Of a stretch of 64,000 nucleotides of DNA, positions 33,407 through 44,341 are shown one piece after another. The stretch is taken from positions 48,343,738-48,407,737 of the forward strand of contig NC_052612.1 in assembly GCF_016545825.1 (NCBI RefSeq), given 5' to 3'. The translations under genes and the position numbers were made by a program. Under the pieces are notes generated by a model. It did not search any database. It saw nothing but the letters and a program-made list of their open reading frames with translations, and was not told the origin of the DNA. Position 1 is the first letter of the stretch; each line of letters begins with the position of its first letter. The DNA is from Eucalyptus grandis. Its lineage: Eukaryota > Streptophyta > Magnoliopsida > Myrtales > Myrtaceae.

Positions 33407-34837
33407 ATGGACGGCTCCATCCTCCTCTACCCTTCACTTGGAAGAGGCCACCTCACCTCCATGGTGGAGCTCGGGAAGCACATCCTCGACCACCACCCTT
33501 CCTTCTCCGTCACCGTCCTCCTCCTCTCCACCCCACCTCCGGACACCCACCTCATCGACGCTGTCTCCGCCACCCACCCGTCCATGACCTTCCACCACCT
33601 CCCCGCCATCTCCCTCCCCAACTCCGACCACCTCTCCTCGTCTCCCGCCAACTACATCCCCTCCACCTTCGAAATCGTCCGCCTCCACAACCCAACGCTC
33701 CACGAGAACCTCGTCTCTCTCTCCAAGTCTTCTGCCGTCAAGGCCTTCGTCATCGACTTCTACTGCAATGCCGCCTTCGGCGTCTCCGCCTCCCTCAACA
33801 TCCCCACCTACTACTACTTCACCTCCGGCGCGAGCGGGTTGGCCTCGTTCCTCTACATTCCTGCTCTCCACGTGAAGTACCCCGAGAGCTTCAAAGACCT
33901 CAACGTGCCCATTCAGATCCCTGGCTTCCCTCCAGTCTCGCCCCGAGACATGCCCATGGCCATCAGCAATCGGAAACTCCAGGTCTATAGCTATTTCTTG
34001 GAGACGGCGGTTCAAATGGCTAAATCAACCGGTCTCATCGTGAACACGTTCGACGCGTTCGAAGCCAGCACTATCAAGGCTCTAAGGGATGGCCTCTGCG
34101 TGCCGGACGGAGCCACTCCTCCGATATACTGTGTCAGGCCACTGGTGGCTGTCGGCGGGGGAACCAAAGGTGGCGACGAGAGGCAAGAGTGCTTGGTTTG
34201 GCTCGACTCGCAGCCGAGCCGGAGCGTGCTGTTTCTGAGCTTTGGGAGCATGGGTGTGTTCTCGACCAGGCAGCTGAAGGAAATGGCGGTCGGGTTGGAG
34301 AGGAGCGAAGTGCGGTTCTTGTGGGTGGTGCGGGTCCCGCCGCCTCACGACGAGGCTCGGCGCATGTTAGCCGAGCTCGAGCCGCGCGTCGATTCGTTCC
34401 TGCCCGAAGGGTTTGTGGACAGGACAAGAGGGAGGGGGATGATAGTGGAGTCGTGGGCCCCGCAGGTAGAGGTGCTGAGCCACGGCTCCGTGGGCGGGTT
34501 CGTGACGCACTGTGGGTGGAACTCCGTGCTTGAGGCGGTGTGCCATGGCGTGCCCATGCTGGCCTGGCCGCTCTACGCCGAGCAGAGGCTGAACAGGGCC
34601 TATTTGGTGGAGGAGATGAAGCTGGTTCTGTCCGTGACCATGTCGGAGGAAGACGATGGGCTTGTCTCGGCGGATGAGCTGGAGGAGCGAGTAAATGAGC
34701 TGATGCGATCCGAGAAAGGGAGAGCAATAAGGGATCGAGTCCTAGCCATGCGAGACGCCGCGACTGCCGCACTGAGCGAGGGCGGTTCGTCCCTATCAGC
34801 CCTAGCTGAGTTGATCGGGTCGATGAAAGCCGGGTAG
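33407..34837 (+). CDS. UDP-glycosyltransferase, group E (UGT88-like), UGT gene 1, C-terminally truncated
   Basis: A family 1 glycosyltransferase that transfers sugar, most likely glucose from UDP-glucose, to a small acceptor in the cytosol. 476 aa, no intron. The start is the ATG giving MDGSILLYPS; an in-frame ATG 35 codons upstream lies in leader sequence and is not conserved in UGT gene 2. The catalytic His is His15 (GRGHL) and its partner Asp about 117 (VIDFYC). The PSPG box runs from Trp350 (WAPQVEVLSHG) to Gln393 and holds HCGWNS; the final Gln favours UDP-glucose. Compared with UGT gene 2 a TAG replaces TTG after SMKAG, removing 31 residues; the lost tail is still readable to 34927. Acceptor unknown; UGT88 enzymes often use flavonoids or chalcones. 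Its promoter is split by the Pack-MULE. Confidence 0.88.
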   Translation: MDGSILLYPSLGRGHLTSMVELGKHILDHHPSFSVTVLLLSTPPPDTHLIDAVSATHPSMTFHHLPAISLPNSDHLSSSPANYIPSTFEIVRLHNPTLHENLVSLSKSSAVKAFVIDFYCNAAFGVSASLNIPTYYYFTSGASGLASFLYIPALHVKYPESFKDLNVPIQIPGFPPVSPRDMPMAISNRKLQVYSYFLETAVQMAKSTGLIVNTFDAFEASTIKALRDGLCVPDGATPPIYCVRPLVAVGGGTKGGDERQECLVWLDSQPSRSVLFLSFGSMGVFSTRQLKEMAVGLERSEVRFLWVVRVPPPHDEARRMLAELEPRVDSFLPEGFVDRTRGRGMIVESWAPQVEVLSHGSVGGFVTHCGWNSVLEAVCHGVPMLAWPLYAEQRLNRAYLVEEMKLVLSVTMSEEDDGLVSADELEERVNELMRSEKGRAIRDRVLAMRDAATAALSEGGSSLSALAELIGSMKAG

Positions 34838-34927
34838 AGCGAAGTGGATTCTCCCGACCTCGTCACGAGCTCCGTGGGAGTTGGCGGTGATGTGCGCCGC
34901 GCTAGCACAGTTACGATCTCCACCTGA
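34838..34927 (+). other. Untranslated former C-terminal tail of UGT gene 1
   Basis: In frame after the TAG, 29 further codons and a TGA match the C-terminus of UGT gene 2 (SEVD, LVTSSVG). They show the stop is recent and the original end lay at 34927. Confidence 0.75.
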
Positions 34928-36356
34928 AGTGCTGTTTTCTTGTTGTTTTTCTGCGGGGTTTTGATGTGAAGAAGTCTTTCATAGTAAAGGATCAAATTCG
35001 AGGAAAAGAAGTTTGTGTCCGTGGGGTTTGTCTCCCATTCGTGGAGTAAATAACACCACTAGATATTTTAAGATGTAGTGATAGGTCTCCCATTCGTGGT
35101 TACGACCAGGTCCATTGTATTTGCACCCGATTGGCTAGATCCAATCGATAATGATATTATAAAGGGAATGGCCTTAGTGTATGAATTGGCGAGATATGTC
35201 CTTTCTTTATGAGCTAGGAATATTATAGGCCCTTTAAGAAGGAGAATTATTTCATGTGGTTAGATACAGTAAATATAAATTTTTTGGTGTGTGATTAGCT
35301 TCTCCTAAAAAGCATTACGGACTGTTTTTTCGCCGTAGAGGATTGGTGCTGAAAATTAAATATGAGAACACACTCAGCGCTAAGTGCTTAAATGTTTCAA
35401 TTTGATTCCCTTGCAATTCCTATTAATCGCAGAAAAACGTCTCTCATTCCTATTAATCACAGAAAAACGTCTCTCTCTCTCTCTCTCTCCTTGCATTTGT
35501 AAGCGAAATAGCTTAGCTAGAAAAGTGGTCCCCGATCATATATTATTTACACCCGAAAATGAGTTTGAATCATTGCATTTGTGGATTTATTAGTTTCCGT
35601 TAAATCAAATTAATATGAAGAAAAACCATAAACTGATAAATCTATAACAAAACAGAGGATAAAATCCAAAATTGGTACTTCTATAAATTGTTATGTGCCA
35701 TCCAACTTGACAATTTGATGATAAAATGTATAGAAAATGAATACAAGGTACATATGTCATAAGTGCACCAATTTAAGGTTTTTTGTTGTAAAAAATTAGT
35801 TAAAAAAAATTGTCACAGATATATTAATTTAGAGTTCTTCGTGATATTAAACCCCAATAAATATAGTAAAATATTAATATAACCCGTCATGATCCAGTAT
35901 ATGCTAGTAAGTTATATGATCAATGATTAAAATTCATATATATTTGGAATTTGAAAGATTCAAGATTTTGTGTAAATTCACATTCAATTATTAGACACTA
36001 CATGCATAATTGGTAAAACTTAGTGTTTAAATCAGAAAAATCACCCCCAACACTCTTAATACGTGGGAATAACAAATAAAATAAATAGTTACTAAAAACT
36101 CTCTTTGGGCCAGGTTGTTTTGCATGGTAGAAATTTCTCAAATATATAGGCACAATTTCTACTTATGCATGACAAACCACTAAATGACTTATATGCAACT
36201 GTAAAAAATTTGGTACTTTAACCACATGAGTTCCATTATAAACTTGCAGAGATTTCGGGCTTGGGATGAAGATACCTTCGACAATGAACCGTGTATTACT
36301 TTCCCAAAATTTCTATAGCCTTTTGAGAGACCGATTCATCATTCTAAAAACATTGT
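34928..36356. other. Gene-free stretch downstream of UGT gene 1
   Basis: AT-rich, with a short (CT)n run at about 35471-35490. No supportable gene, RNA or element seen. Confidence 0.6.
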
Positions 36357-36919
36357 TGTTAGAAAAAACTCTTTTATTGTTTTGAAGCTGATAAAACCTT
36401 TCCAAAAGTCTAAACTAAAGACTTGCAGACTTAAGTGTTACAGTTTAAAGAACTCTAGATGCTACTGTCAAAGTCTGAAGATGTGGCACCCCGAAACACC
36501 TAAGGTCGCCACAGGTACCTGTTGCTATACCTAATGAATGCTAATCACATCTCTTAATAGAAGTATGGCAGCTCATAGGCATATTATTATTATTACTATT
36601 TATATATATCGGTCCCAGCGCAACTTATTAGCGGAAGCATAATTGAAATATCATCATCTCTCCCTCCATCTATCATGATACAATGCACACCACTAAGCGC
36701 CATAGGAAAAGATAAAGCCGAGCCACTTTTATTTATTTTCATGATGGTTTTTTTTCGGGTCGGTAATGACAAAATAAGGGCCAAGACTTTTGACTACACT
36801 CAGCCACAACCTCAAAAAGAGACAACTCGACCCTCTATGTCGATCATGCAAAATCCTCCATCTACTAGTGTCGGCTGTTGTCCAAAAAGTTGCAGCTCCT
36901 ACTTCCCGCGCGCGTGCAG

Positions 36920-37171
36920 TCACACCCACCCCGGTGCGTCAGGCGGTGACTGCGGCAACATCCCCCGCATCACTCCGTCTCGACGAACGTGAACAGATAT
37001 GAACTCTTGAATGACAGGACCCTCAACCAAGCCCACGTCATACATCACTAATGCGTGAACTCGAATGAACGTCAAACCAGGGATGGTGGGACAGTCAATC
37101 TCCACACACTCGACCTCTACATCCAAAGGAAGGCCGTAAAAGACGCCCCGCGTGACAGCATGGAGTGGCAT
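36920..37171 (-). CDS. Conserved 83-aa ORF inside solo LTR 2, function unknown
   Basis: Counterpart of 10272-10520. It starts MPLHAV after a TTTCAG-ATTAG stretch, contains DVEVECVEIDCP (residues ~17-28) and VIQEFISVHVRRDG (~53-66), and ends APGWV then TGA. Relative to the other copy there is one in-frame codon insertion, a shared stop, and mostly third-position differences. About 70% amino-acid identity by eye. No known domain recognised; the sequence is mixed alpha/beta-like, without a signal peptide or membrane segment. It could be a small protein made from the LTR transcript or a relic of captured coding sequence. Confidence 0.45.
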   Translation of the reverse strand: MPLHAVTRGVFYGLPLDVEVECVEIDCPTIPGLTFIRVHALVMYDVGLVEGPVIQEFISVHVRRDGVMRGMLPQSPPDAPGWV

Positions 37172-37269
37172 CTTTCTAATCTGAAATGTTGGTCCCCGAA
37201 TGGGTGAGTACAACCACTCAGCAGGTAAAGGACCTAGTAAACCACTCAATGCATCACACAATACAATCA

Positions 37270-37590
37270 TAACAATCATAGCATAAGACATGTCATTCAA
37301 GCATCCATGCATAATTTACCTTGGAGCCATGCATATGTCATCATACCACATGTACACACATCCTCATGTAATCATCACCATCATATCATACATATACCAT
37401 CATGCCATAGGTGCACATACATCCATGCACTTACCATCATCATGTCACACATGCCATCATGCCATAGGTGCACATACATCCATGCACTTACCATCATCAT
37501 GTCACATATACCATCATACCATAGGTGCACATACATCCATGCACTCATCATCATGCATCCATGCATACATATTGCCATACCATGCATGAT
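37270..37590. repeat. CAT-rich and 63-bp tandem repeats in solo LTR 2
   Basis: Simple catcat-type sequence with about three tandem units near 37400-37550 that contain ccataggtgcacatacatcc, period about 63 bp. Matches the position of the simple repeat in solo LTR 1. Confidence 0.8.
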
Positions 37591-40500
37591 TCAATTTCAA
37601 TTTCCAAATTTTATCTTTTCATTTTGAACCGCCACATTTCTCTTTTTCCCGGGACCAGTATTTGCATCCCACATTTATCGCTCGCGCCCCACCTAGCATC
37701 ACAAGGAACCTCCGGCACAAACCTCCGGGCATCCGGCATACACCTGCCGGGCATCTCATACCCCAACTGGCATCACGAGGTATCCCCCGGCACAACCTCC
37801 AGGCTTCCAGCTCCCCACGCTCCGGGCATCTCGAAACTCCCGAGGACCCTCTGGCATTCAGCCATTTAAGGCCACCGGGCATCCGGCATTTACACTTCCT
37901 AGCCAGGCATCCCGACACTCCCGAGGCATCGTCGGCTCACACCTCCGACGGCCTTCTCACTTATCTTAGTTCACATTTTCAATTATAGCTCAATCTCAAC
38001 ATGGCATATGATGTGATGGCAAACAATATCATTTTCATCATTTGATTCTTATATGCATTTTCAATCATCATCATACATGCAGCAAGATACAACCACTTAT
38101 GACAATACAATCCATGGGGTCCATACAACTTAGAATAATCCATACATCATGACTTTTTGAAATTTACCAAATTCCAGCTTACACAATTTCGGAAAACATA
38201 TAAACTAAATATCCATATGATCTTCAAAAATCATACAATCAGAGCATGTAATAGACAAGACATAAAGGTAGCAATTTCATGAAGAACACATGCCCAAAAG
38301 GGCTTCACACAAGAAGATATAGCTCACACAATACAGCATGCAAAATTTGGATAAAATCAGATTGCGCAGTTCTTGAAATATTTCGATTAAAATACCAAAA
38401 TGACCTACAAAAATTATGAAATTTTACCAGGTTATATTCAAGACCCTAAGGTAGATATTTTATAAAGACATCTAGGTCAGATTCGCTCTAGATAATTAAC
38501 TATAGACGGTCGAAGCTCCTGTTCCTAGTACCGAACAGTCCAGTTTAGCTGTCTCCGAAAAATCGAGGTTTCTCCTACTTATCTTTCTTTATTTCCTCTG
38601 AAATTTTGATATGTTTTGCCTCAATAGGTCCCCTACAACTTTCATTAATGGATCTAGGTAATATTCTCAACGGATAGTCACCTTATGGTTCACGAAGTCG
38701 CTGGAGTCTAGTACAATACTTCCAGATCTACCGTCTTCAAAGGAAAAATCGTTTCACTAGGCTAAACTTGTTCGTTTTGCTTCAAATTTTAGTATGTTAG
38801 TATTTAGGATGTTCTCTACAACTTTCGTGAAGAAGTCGAAGTTAAATTCTCAGTAACAAGTGACATGCAGCACACAAAACCACCAAGAGGTCGACAAAAC
38901 AGTTTCAGATCTGGCGTTTTCGTAGAGGAAGGGTTTCACCTCTTAAAAATCAGCCATTTTGTCTCAAATTTTAGTATGTTATACTTTGAGATGTTGTCTA
39001 CAACTTTCCTGAAGAAGTCGAAGCCAAAATCCGACTCAAAACGCACATGCGAGCCTCTACAACGTTCGGGGTCAGGCGGCACACTCGAAAACAGAATACA
39101 TTTTCAAGAACAACACACTCAAGTTTTGGTTTCTCACACCCTAAACGTCCGAGATTCACCATCACTCAAACACACAAGCAAGACACAACATGCAAGAGCA
39201 GAATATAGATCCCAACTTGCCTTTAAATCGAGCAAACAACGGCACACGGACGGCGACGGACGAGCAGACGGACGGACGAGCGGACCTCCCCTTCGCGCGG
39301 CTTCTCCCTTTCTCTCTCGGTTCCTCACTCTCTCGCAACCCTCTCTCTCTCTCACTTGGCTTGGGCAACAGCCCCCTAAACCGGCCACTCTCTCCCTTTT
39401 ATTCCCCCTTAATCACAATCATTAGTCATCATGAGATGCCTCCCACAATGGCCAATGGATGGAGTCTCCTTTTTGCCACTTGGCAAGACCCATGCATAAT
39501 GGGCTTGGAAGTGGGCCGGCCACTCCCCCTCTCCTTGGTCGATGGCAGCCCTCTTCATGGGCTTCATGGGCCGGCCTTTTGGCCCATCAAAGGTCCACAC
39601 TCTTGGGCCTAAGGCCCAAGCCTAATTAAATCAAATTTCAACCCCTTTTTAAATACTAATTAAATCTTTATTGAACCAAAGTACTATAGTGTATAAATTA
39701 AATAATTATACACTTGAAATCACAAATCCATAGATTCTAACCCACAATACAAATGGCCAAAGATAGATCATCCTTTTCCAAAATTTATCCATTAAATTTG
39801 GCCTTAGTCCTTAATACAAGACATTAATTTGAGCACCCCTAATGACCGGTAAGGAATTCTAGGATGCCACAGAAGACCGCTAGACTTTAATCTCAAAGTC
39901 TGATCTCACTGATAATTTCTAAACCGAAGAGTAAAGACTTCTCCAGATGCAGGTTTATCTTCAAGGATTCGATTCGTATGGTTTGTGGAAGATCTTATGG
40001 CTAGATATAGCATCTTATGATCAATTATTCTTATTGGAATCAATTTGAATAATCAGACATTTTGAAAAGCGAAGTATACTTGGAAGGTTTTACTTATGGA
40101 AACCAAGATTCTGATTGTATAGGCGAGCATGATTGATGGGCTTTTATCACATTCCTAAAATGACTCAAAATCTTCTTGATTGAATTTGTCCAACGGATAG
40201 ATTGGAAGAACTATTTTGGAAAGTGCCAACAATTGAGGCATGGAGGAGTATATAAGGAAGACTCTCAAGTTGTTCGAGTGTGTGCGTGAAAGAAAAATTT
40301 CAAAGTTTGAAGCTTCCTAGTTCTCTGCTATTTCAATTGTCGAGCTTAACTTGTACTCAAAAAAGAGAGCAAACATTTGTGAGACTTTGGAAGGGTGTAG
40401 TGGAGGTTCTACACTGTGAAGTCAAGGACGTGAGATTGTAAAAACTCTTTTAATTCATAGTGAAATCCAGCCAGTAGGCTGTCAATACGGGAGAGTGAAC

Positions 40501-40713
40501 GTAGGCTTGAATTAAGCCAAACTACTACAAACATTGTGTTTCTATTCTCTTCCCTTAACTCCTTACTTTAATATGTAGCTTTATATAACTGTTTATAGTT
40601 GATTACAACTTTAGTCTATTATCTTCTAAAGGCAATTTACTTTCATCAAGTATTGCAAAATTTTATTTAACACCTATTTATCCTCTCTAGGTGTTCTTAT
40701 TAGCCATTTTAAT

Positions 40714-40725
40714 TGGTATCAGAGC
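40714..40725 (+). promoter_or_regulatory. Primer-binding site of Sirevirus copy C
   Basis: TGGTATCAGAGC, complementary to the 3' end of initiator methionine tRNA, two bases after the LTR end. This is the standard plant copia priming site. Confidence 0.92.
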
Positions 40726-40774
40726 CTGTGGGCTCATTTTATTGAAGTGTTTTTACTTCTGAGTTAAAAGATCT

Positions 40775-42150
40775 ATGGCTAGTATTTTGGCTTCAGGTTT
40801 GGTTGAAGGCCAAAGCAACACCAGACCTCCTTACTTTGATGAAAATGAATACAATGTGTGAAAAAACAAGATGAAGGCTTTCCTGAGATCGAAAAATCCC
40901 CTGGAATGGGACGTAGTAGAAAAATGGATCATTCCCAAAGCTACATCCATCTCAAAAAGAGAAAAAGAAATTGTAGATGCTAGCAGAATGGCACAAGAAG
41001 AAATAGCCAAGAGATAAGCTATTGATACTAAAGCCATCTGCTCTTTATATTTTGCTTTATCTCTTACTAAGTATAACAGAATTTCATCTTGTGAAACAGC
41101 CAAAGAAGTCTGGGATAGGTTGCACGTTACCTATGAAGGAATTAATCGAGTTAAAGAAATAAAAATCAATATACTACCTGGACAGTATGAAGCCTTCAAG
41201 ATGAAGCCAGGAGAATCTATCACTAACATGTTTAGTCGTTTCATAGAAATTGTAAACGATCTAGCATATCCAGGACAGCTAATCTCAAAACCAATGAAAG
41301 ATAACAAATTGCTGCGTGGACTCTCCAAAAACTGGAATCACGTGGGGACTTCAATAAGAGAAACCCAAAGGATCATGTCGCTTTCTGTAGATGAACTAGT
41401 TGGCACACTTCAATCATATGAAGTGGAGAAAATCAATGAGGAAGAAGATCCTAAGGGTAAGAAGTCAATTACTTTAAAATCTAATGATGATTCTGATGAT
41501 ACAGATTCAGAAGATAATATGGATGATGAAAAACTAGCACTCATGATAAGGAAATTTAGGAAGTTGAATAGAAAGGGAAGAAGATTCAACGGGAAGAAGC
41601 AAAGCACTCAAAGATTTCAGAACAAATCAACTAAGGATGATGAAGTCAACAAAGATGCGATATGTTTTGAATGCAAAAAAAAAAGGGGCACATCAGACCC
41701 AACTGTCACCTTTTAAAAAAGAAGAAGGGAAAAACTAAGAAATACAAAAAGGCTCTTAAAGCAGAGACATGGGGTGATACTAAATGTGAAGAAAGTGATG
41801 GAGAATATGCCAATATATGTCTAATGGCAAACTCAGAATTAGACTTAGACTCTGAAACAGATTCAGACCCATACTCAGACAACGAAATCGAAGTTAGTAA
41901 TTTAAAAATTCCTAATAAAGTTTCAAAGTACATAGATGAACTTTGTCTCAGTCTCAAAAACTCTCTTAAAAGGATTTCCGAGCTAAAGAGGGAGAATTCT
42001 AAACTTAAGCAACAAGAAACTTTTTGGAAAGAAAAGTTTGAAAATCTATACAAAAATTTTGTCAATTTGAAAGAAAATGCAGATTCTCTTTTGAAGGAAA
42101 ATACTTTTGAAAGAGGACATTTCAAATATTATAAAAAAGGCTTTCAATAG
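40775..42150 (+). pseudogene. Sirevirus copy C gag
   Basis: Begins MASILASGLVEGQS, then a capsid-like domain with YFDENEYNVW near 40830-40860. That motif has TGA in place of Trp at 40858-40860, and another stop lies near 41015. The second half (41120-41640) is open and carries LLRGLSKNWNHVGTS. The zinc knuckle CFECKKK-GH sits at 41660-41705, where an A-run causes a frame change. A Lys-rich linker, an acidic Ser/Asp region and a coiled-coil segment (41900-42150) follow. The knuckle type and the KKKKGK-KYKKALKAETW linker are Sirevirus-like. This copy supplies the gag start missing in copy B. Confidence 0.85.
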
Positions 42151-42199
42151 GATCTGAGAAGTTGGAAAAGATTCTTTCAATACAAAGATCTTATTTCAA

Positions 42200-44341
42200 T
42201 AAATCTGGTTTATGAATGACTCCAAAAACCATTCCTCTAATTGATTTTCCAAAAGTAAATGAAAGAATCAAATACAGACCTACAAAAACATTCTACAGAA
42301 ATCAGTTTCAAAGAGTTTTTGTAAAACCTATTGGTCGAAGTGCTCTCAAATGTTCAAAGTGTAATAGCTCAGAACATTTTGAGAAAGAATATCCCAAGGT
42401 TTGGAGACATGTTAAGAAAGATTGGGCAAAAACTGTATTTAGTACTAATTCCCCTAGACCTAAAAAGATATGGGTACCAAAGAAAACTTGAGTTCTTTTT
42501 ATAATTGCAGGTCACTATTAAGAAAAGATCATGTGGTATTTGGACTGTGGTTGTTCTAGACACATGATTGGAGATTCAAGTTGTTTCATTAAGCTTGTGC
42601 AAATAAATGGTGGAAAAGTCTCTTTTGGTGGAAATAGTAAAGGAAAAATTGTTGAATGTGGAGCTGTGAAAATTGAAAATCTCACAATCAACAATGTTTC
42701 ATTGGTGGAAGGATTAAATTACAATCTACTCAGCATAAGTCCACTATGCGACACTAGATTCAAAATCAATTTCCAAGAGGGAATTTGTTCAAGAACTAGT
42801 AAAGATTTTTTTTAATCTTTTATTGGACGAAGACATGAAAATAATTATCTTATGGATATAAAATTAGAAAGTTCTCAGTGTCTAATATCCATTCAAGATG
42901 AAGCAAATATTTGGCATCAAAAGCTTGGCCATGTTAATATGAAGCAGATTGCCAAGATCTCCTCTAGGAAACTTGTTCGTGGACTTCCCAATCTAACTTA
43001 TCAAAAGCCTGATCTACGCACGCCATGTGTTTTGGGAAAACATGTTAGAAGTTATTTTAAACCTATAAATCAAGTTTCTACTAATCGAGTTTTGCAACTT
43101 TTGCATATGGATCTCTTTGAACCAACCAGAACTCAAAGTATTGGTAGAAAAAGATACTACCTAGTAATCGTAAATGATTATTCTCATTTTACTTGGGTTT
43201 ACTTTCTGACAAGTAAGTCTGAAACATTTTCTCACTTTTCAAAGTTTGCCAAGAAAGTTCAGATTGAATAAAGATATGTTATTTCAAGAATACGAACAAA
43301 CCATGGAAGTGAGTTTAAAAACCAAAACTTTGCTAAATTTTGTGATAAATCTGGTTTTTAGCATGTTTTCTCTTATCCATATACACCATAATAGGATGGA
43401 GTTGTGGAAAGAAAGAATAGATCTTTGTAAGAGATTGCAAGAACTCTTTTAATTGAAAGCAATATTTCTTTTCAATTTTGGGCTGAAGTAGTTTCTACAG
43501 CTTGCTATATCATTAACAGAGTATTTTTAAGGCCTATTCTAAAGAAAGTTTTTAAAGGGAAAAAGTCAAATGTTTCTTATTTTCATGTGTTTGGTTATAA
43601 ATGTTTCGTTTTAAAAAATACAAATGACTGAACTGGTAAGTTTGAGGAAAAATCAGACGAACGAATTTTCCTTGGCTACTCAACTTCAAGCAAAGCCTAC
43701 AGAATATTCAACAAGAAGACTCAGTTTGTGGAAGAATCTATGAATGTCAAATTCCAAGACTCTATGCAGAATCGACTGAATTAGACTCAACTTGAAGAAT
43801 CTGAACTTGCTCCAGATCTTACAAAGTCTACTTCCCCTGAAGTGGTTCAGACTTCTGAAGAACAACAACAAGAAGAACCGATGAATTTAACTTAAGTAGA
43901 GGATCAGCAAACCTTCAAACCAACCAGTAACTAGAAGCATAAGGCTAGTCATCCCAAGGAACTCATCATTGGCAATATTGATGAAGGAATTTGTACCAAA
44001 TTCAAAAGGTAAGAAGAGTCTAGTGCTCTAGTACTCATTTCTGAGATAGAACCCAAAAGCATAAAAGAAACCTTAGCTTATGAAAGTTGGATTGAAGTTA
44101 TGCAAGAAGAGCTCAAATAGTTCAGCATTAATGATGTTTGGGAGCTAATTCCTAAACCAAAAAGTAAATCTATTATTGGAACTAAATGGGTTTTCAGGAA
44201 CAAAATGGACGAGAAAGAAAAAGTGGTCAGAAACAAAGCAAGACTTGTGGCCAAAGGATATACACAAGAAGAAGTGATAGATTATGATGAGACCTATGCA
44301 CTAGTGGCAAGGTTAGTAGCAATTAGATTATTACTTGCTTT
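42200..44341 (+). pseudogene. Sirevirus copy C protease, integrase and start of RT
   Basis: A stretch ending WVPKKT (42485) precedes the protease with its LDCGCSRHMIGD motif near 42541-42576 (Asp kept; Ser changed to Cys). The integrase zinc domain has WHQKLGH and TPCVLGKH (42910-43040). The integrase core has LHMDLFEPT and VNDYSHFTW; the second catalytic-region Asp is Asn here. The integrase end (43560-43780) and the start of RT (WVFRNKMDEKE, 44190-44225) follow. It is cut at 44341 within AIRLLLAF. Stops near 42815, 43268, 43361 and others. Confidence 0.85.

Larger units (their letters stand above)
36482..39871 (-). mobile_element. Solo LTR 2 (3.4 kb), same family as solo LTR 1
   Basis: TG...CA ends with a perfect 5-bp target duplication GAAGA (36477-36481 and 39872-39876). 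It shares with 9831-13462 the terminal sequences, the cggtcccagcgcaact segment, the conserved small ORF, the cat-rich simple repeat, a CT-rich block and a TATA-like element (near 39400-39410 on the minus strand). Divergence from solo LTR 1 is clear, so the two are old relatives, not copies of one insertion. It lacks an internal region. Confidence 0.8.
36357..40711 (+). repeat. 5' LTR of Sirevirus copy C, interrupted
   Basis: Starts TGTTAGAAAAAACTC, equivalent to TGTTGGAGAAAAC of the other copies, and is cut at 36481/39872 by solo LTR 2. After excision of the insert and one target copy the LTR is about 960 bp, as in copies A and B. It ends near tagccatttta, two bases before the PBS. Confidence 0.8.
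36357..44341 (+). mobile_element. Sirevirus copy C, truncated in RT, with a solo LTR nested in its 5' LTR
   Basis: 5' LTR in two parts (36357-36481 and 39877-40711), primer-binding site, complete-length gag, protease, integrase and the start of RT. The element breaks off at 44341 inside the RT, where other repetitive DNA begins without a target duplication. It is the only copy here that keeps the PBS and the start of gag. Frames are broken throughout. Confidence 0.85.

Noticed and set aside
34134..34772. 212-codon minus-strand ORF over UGT gene 1
   Set aside because: Antisense shadow of a GC-rich coding sequence; the same happens over UGT gene 2.
37290..37627. Repeat proteins rich in His, Met and Ser
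   Set aside because: Translation of a cat-type simple repeat within a solo LTR.
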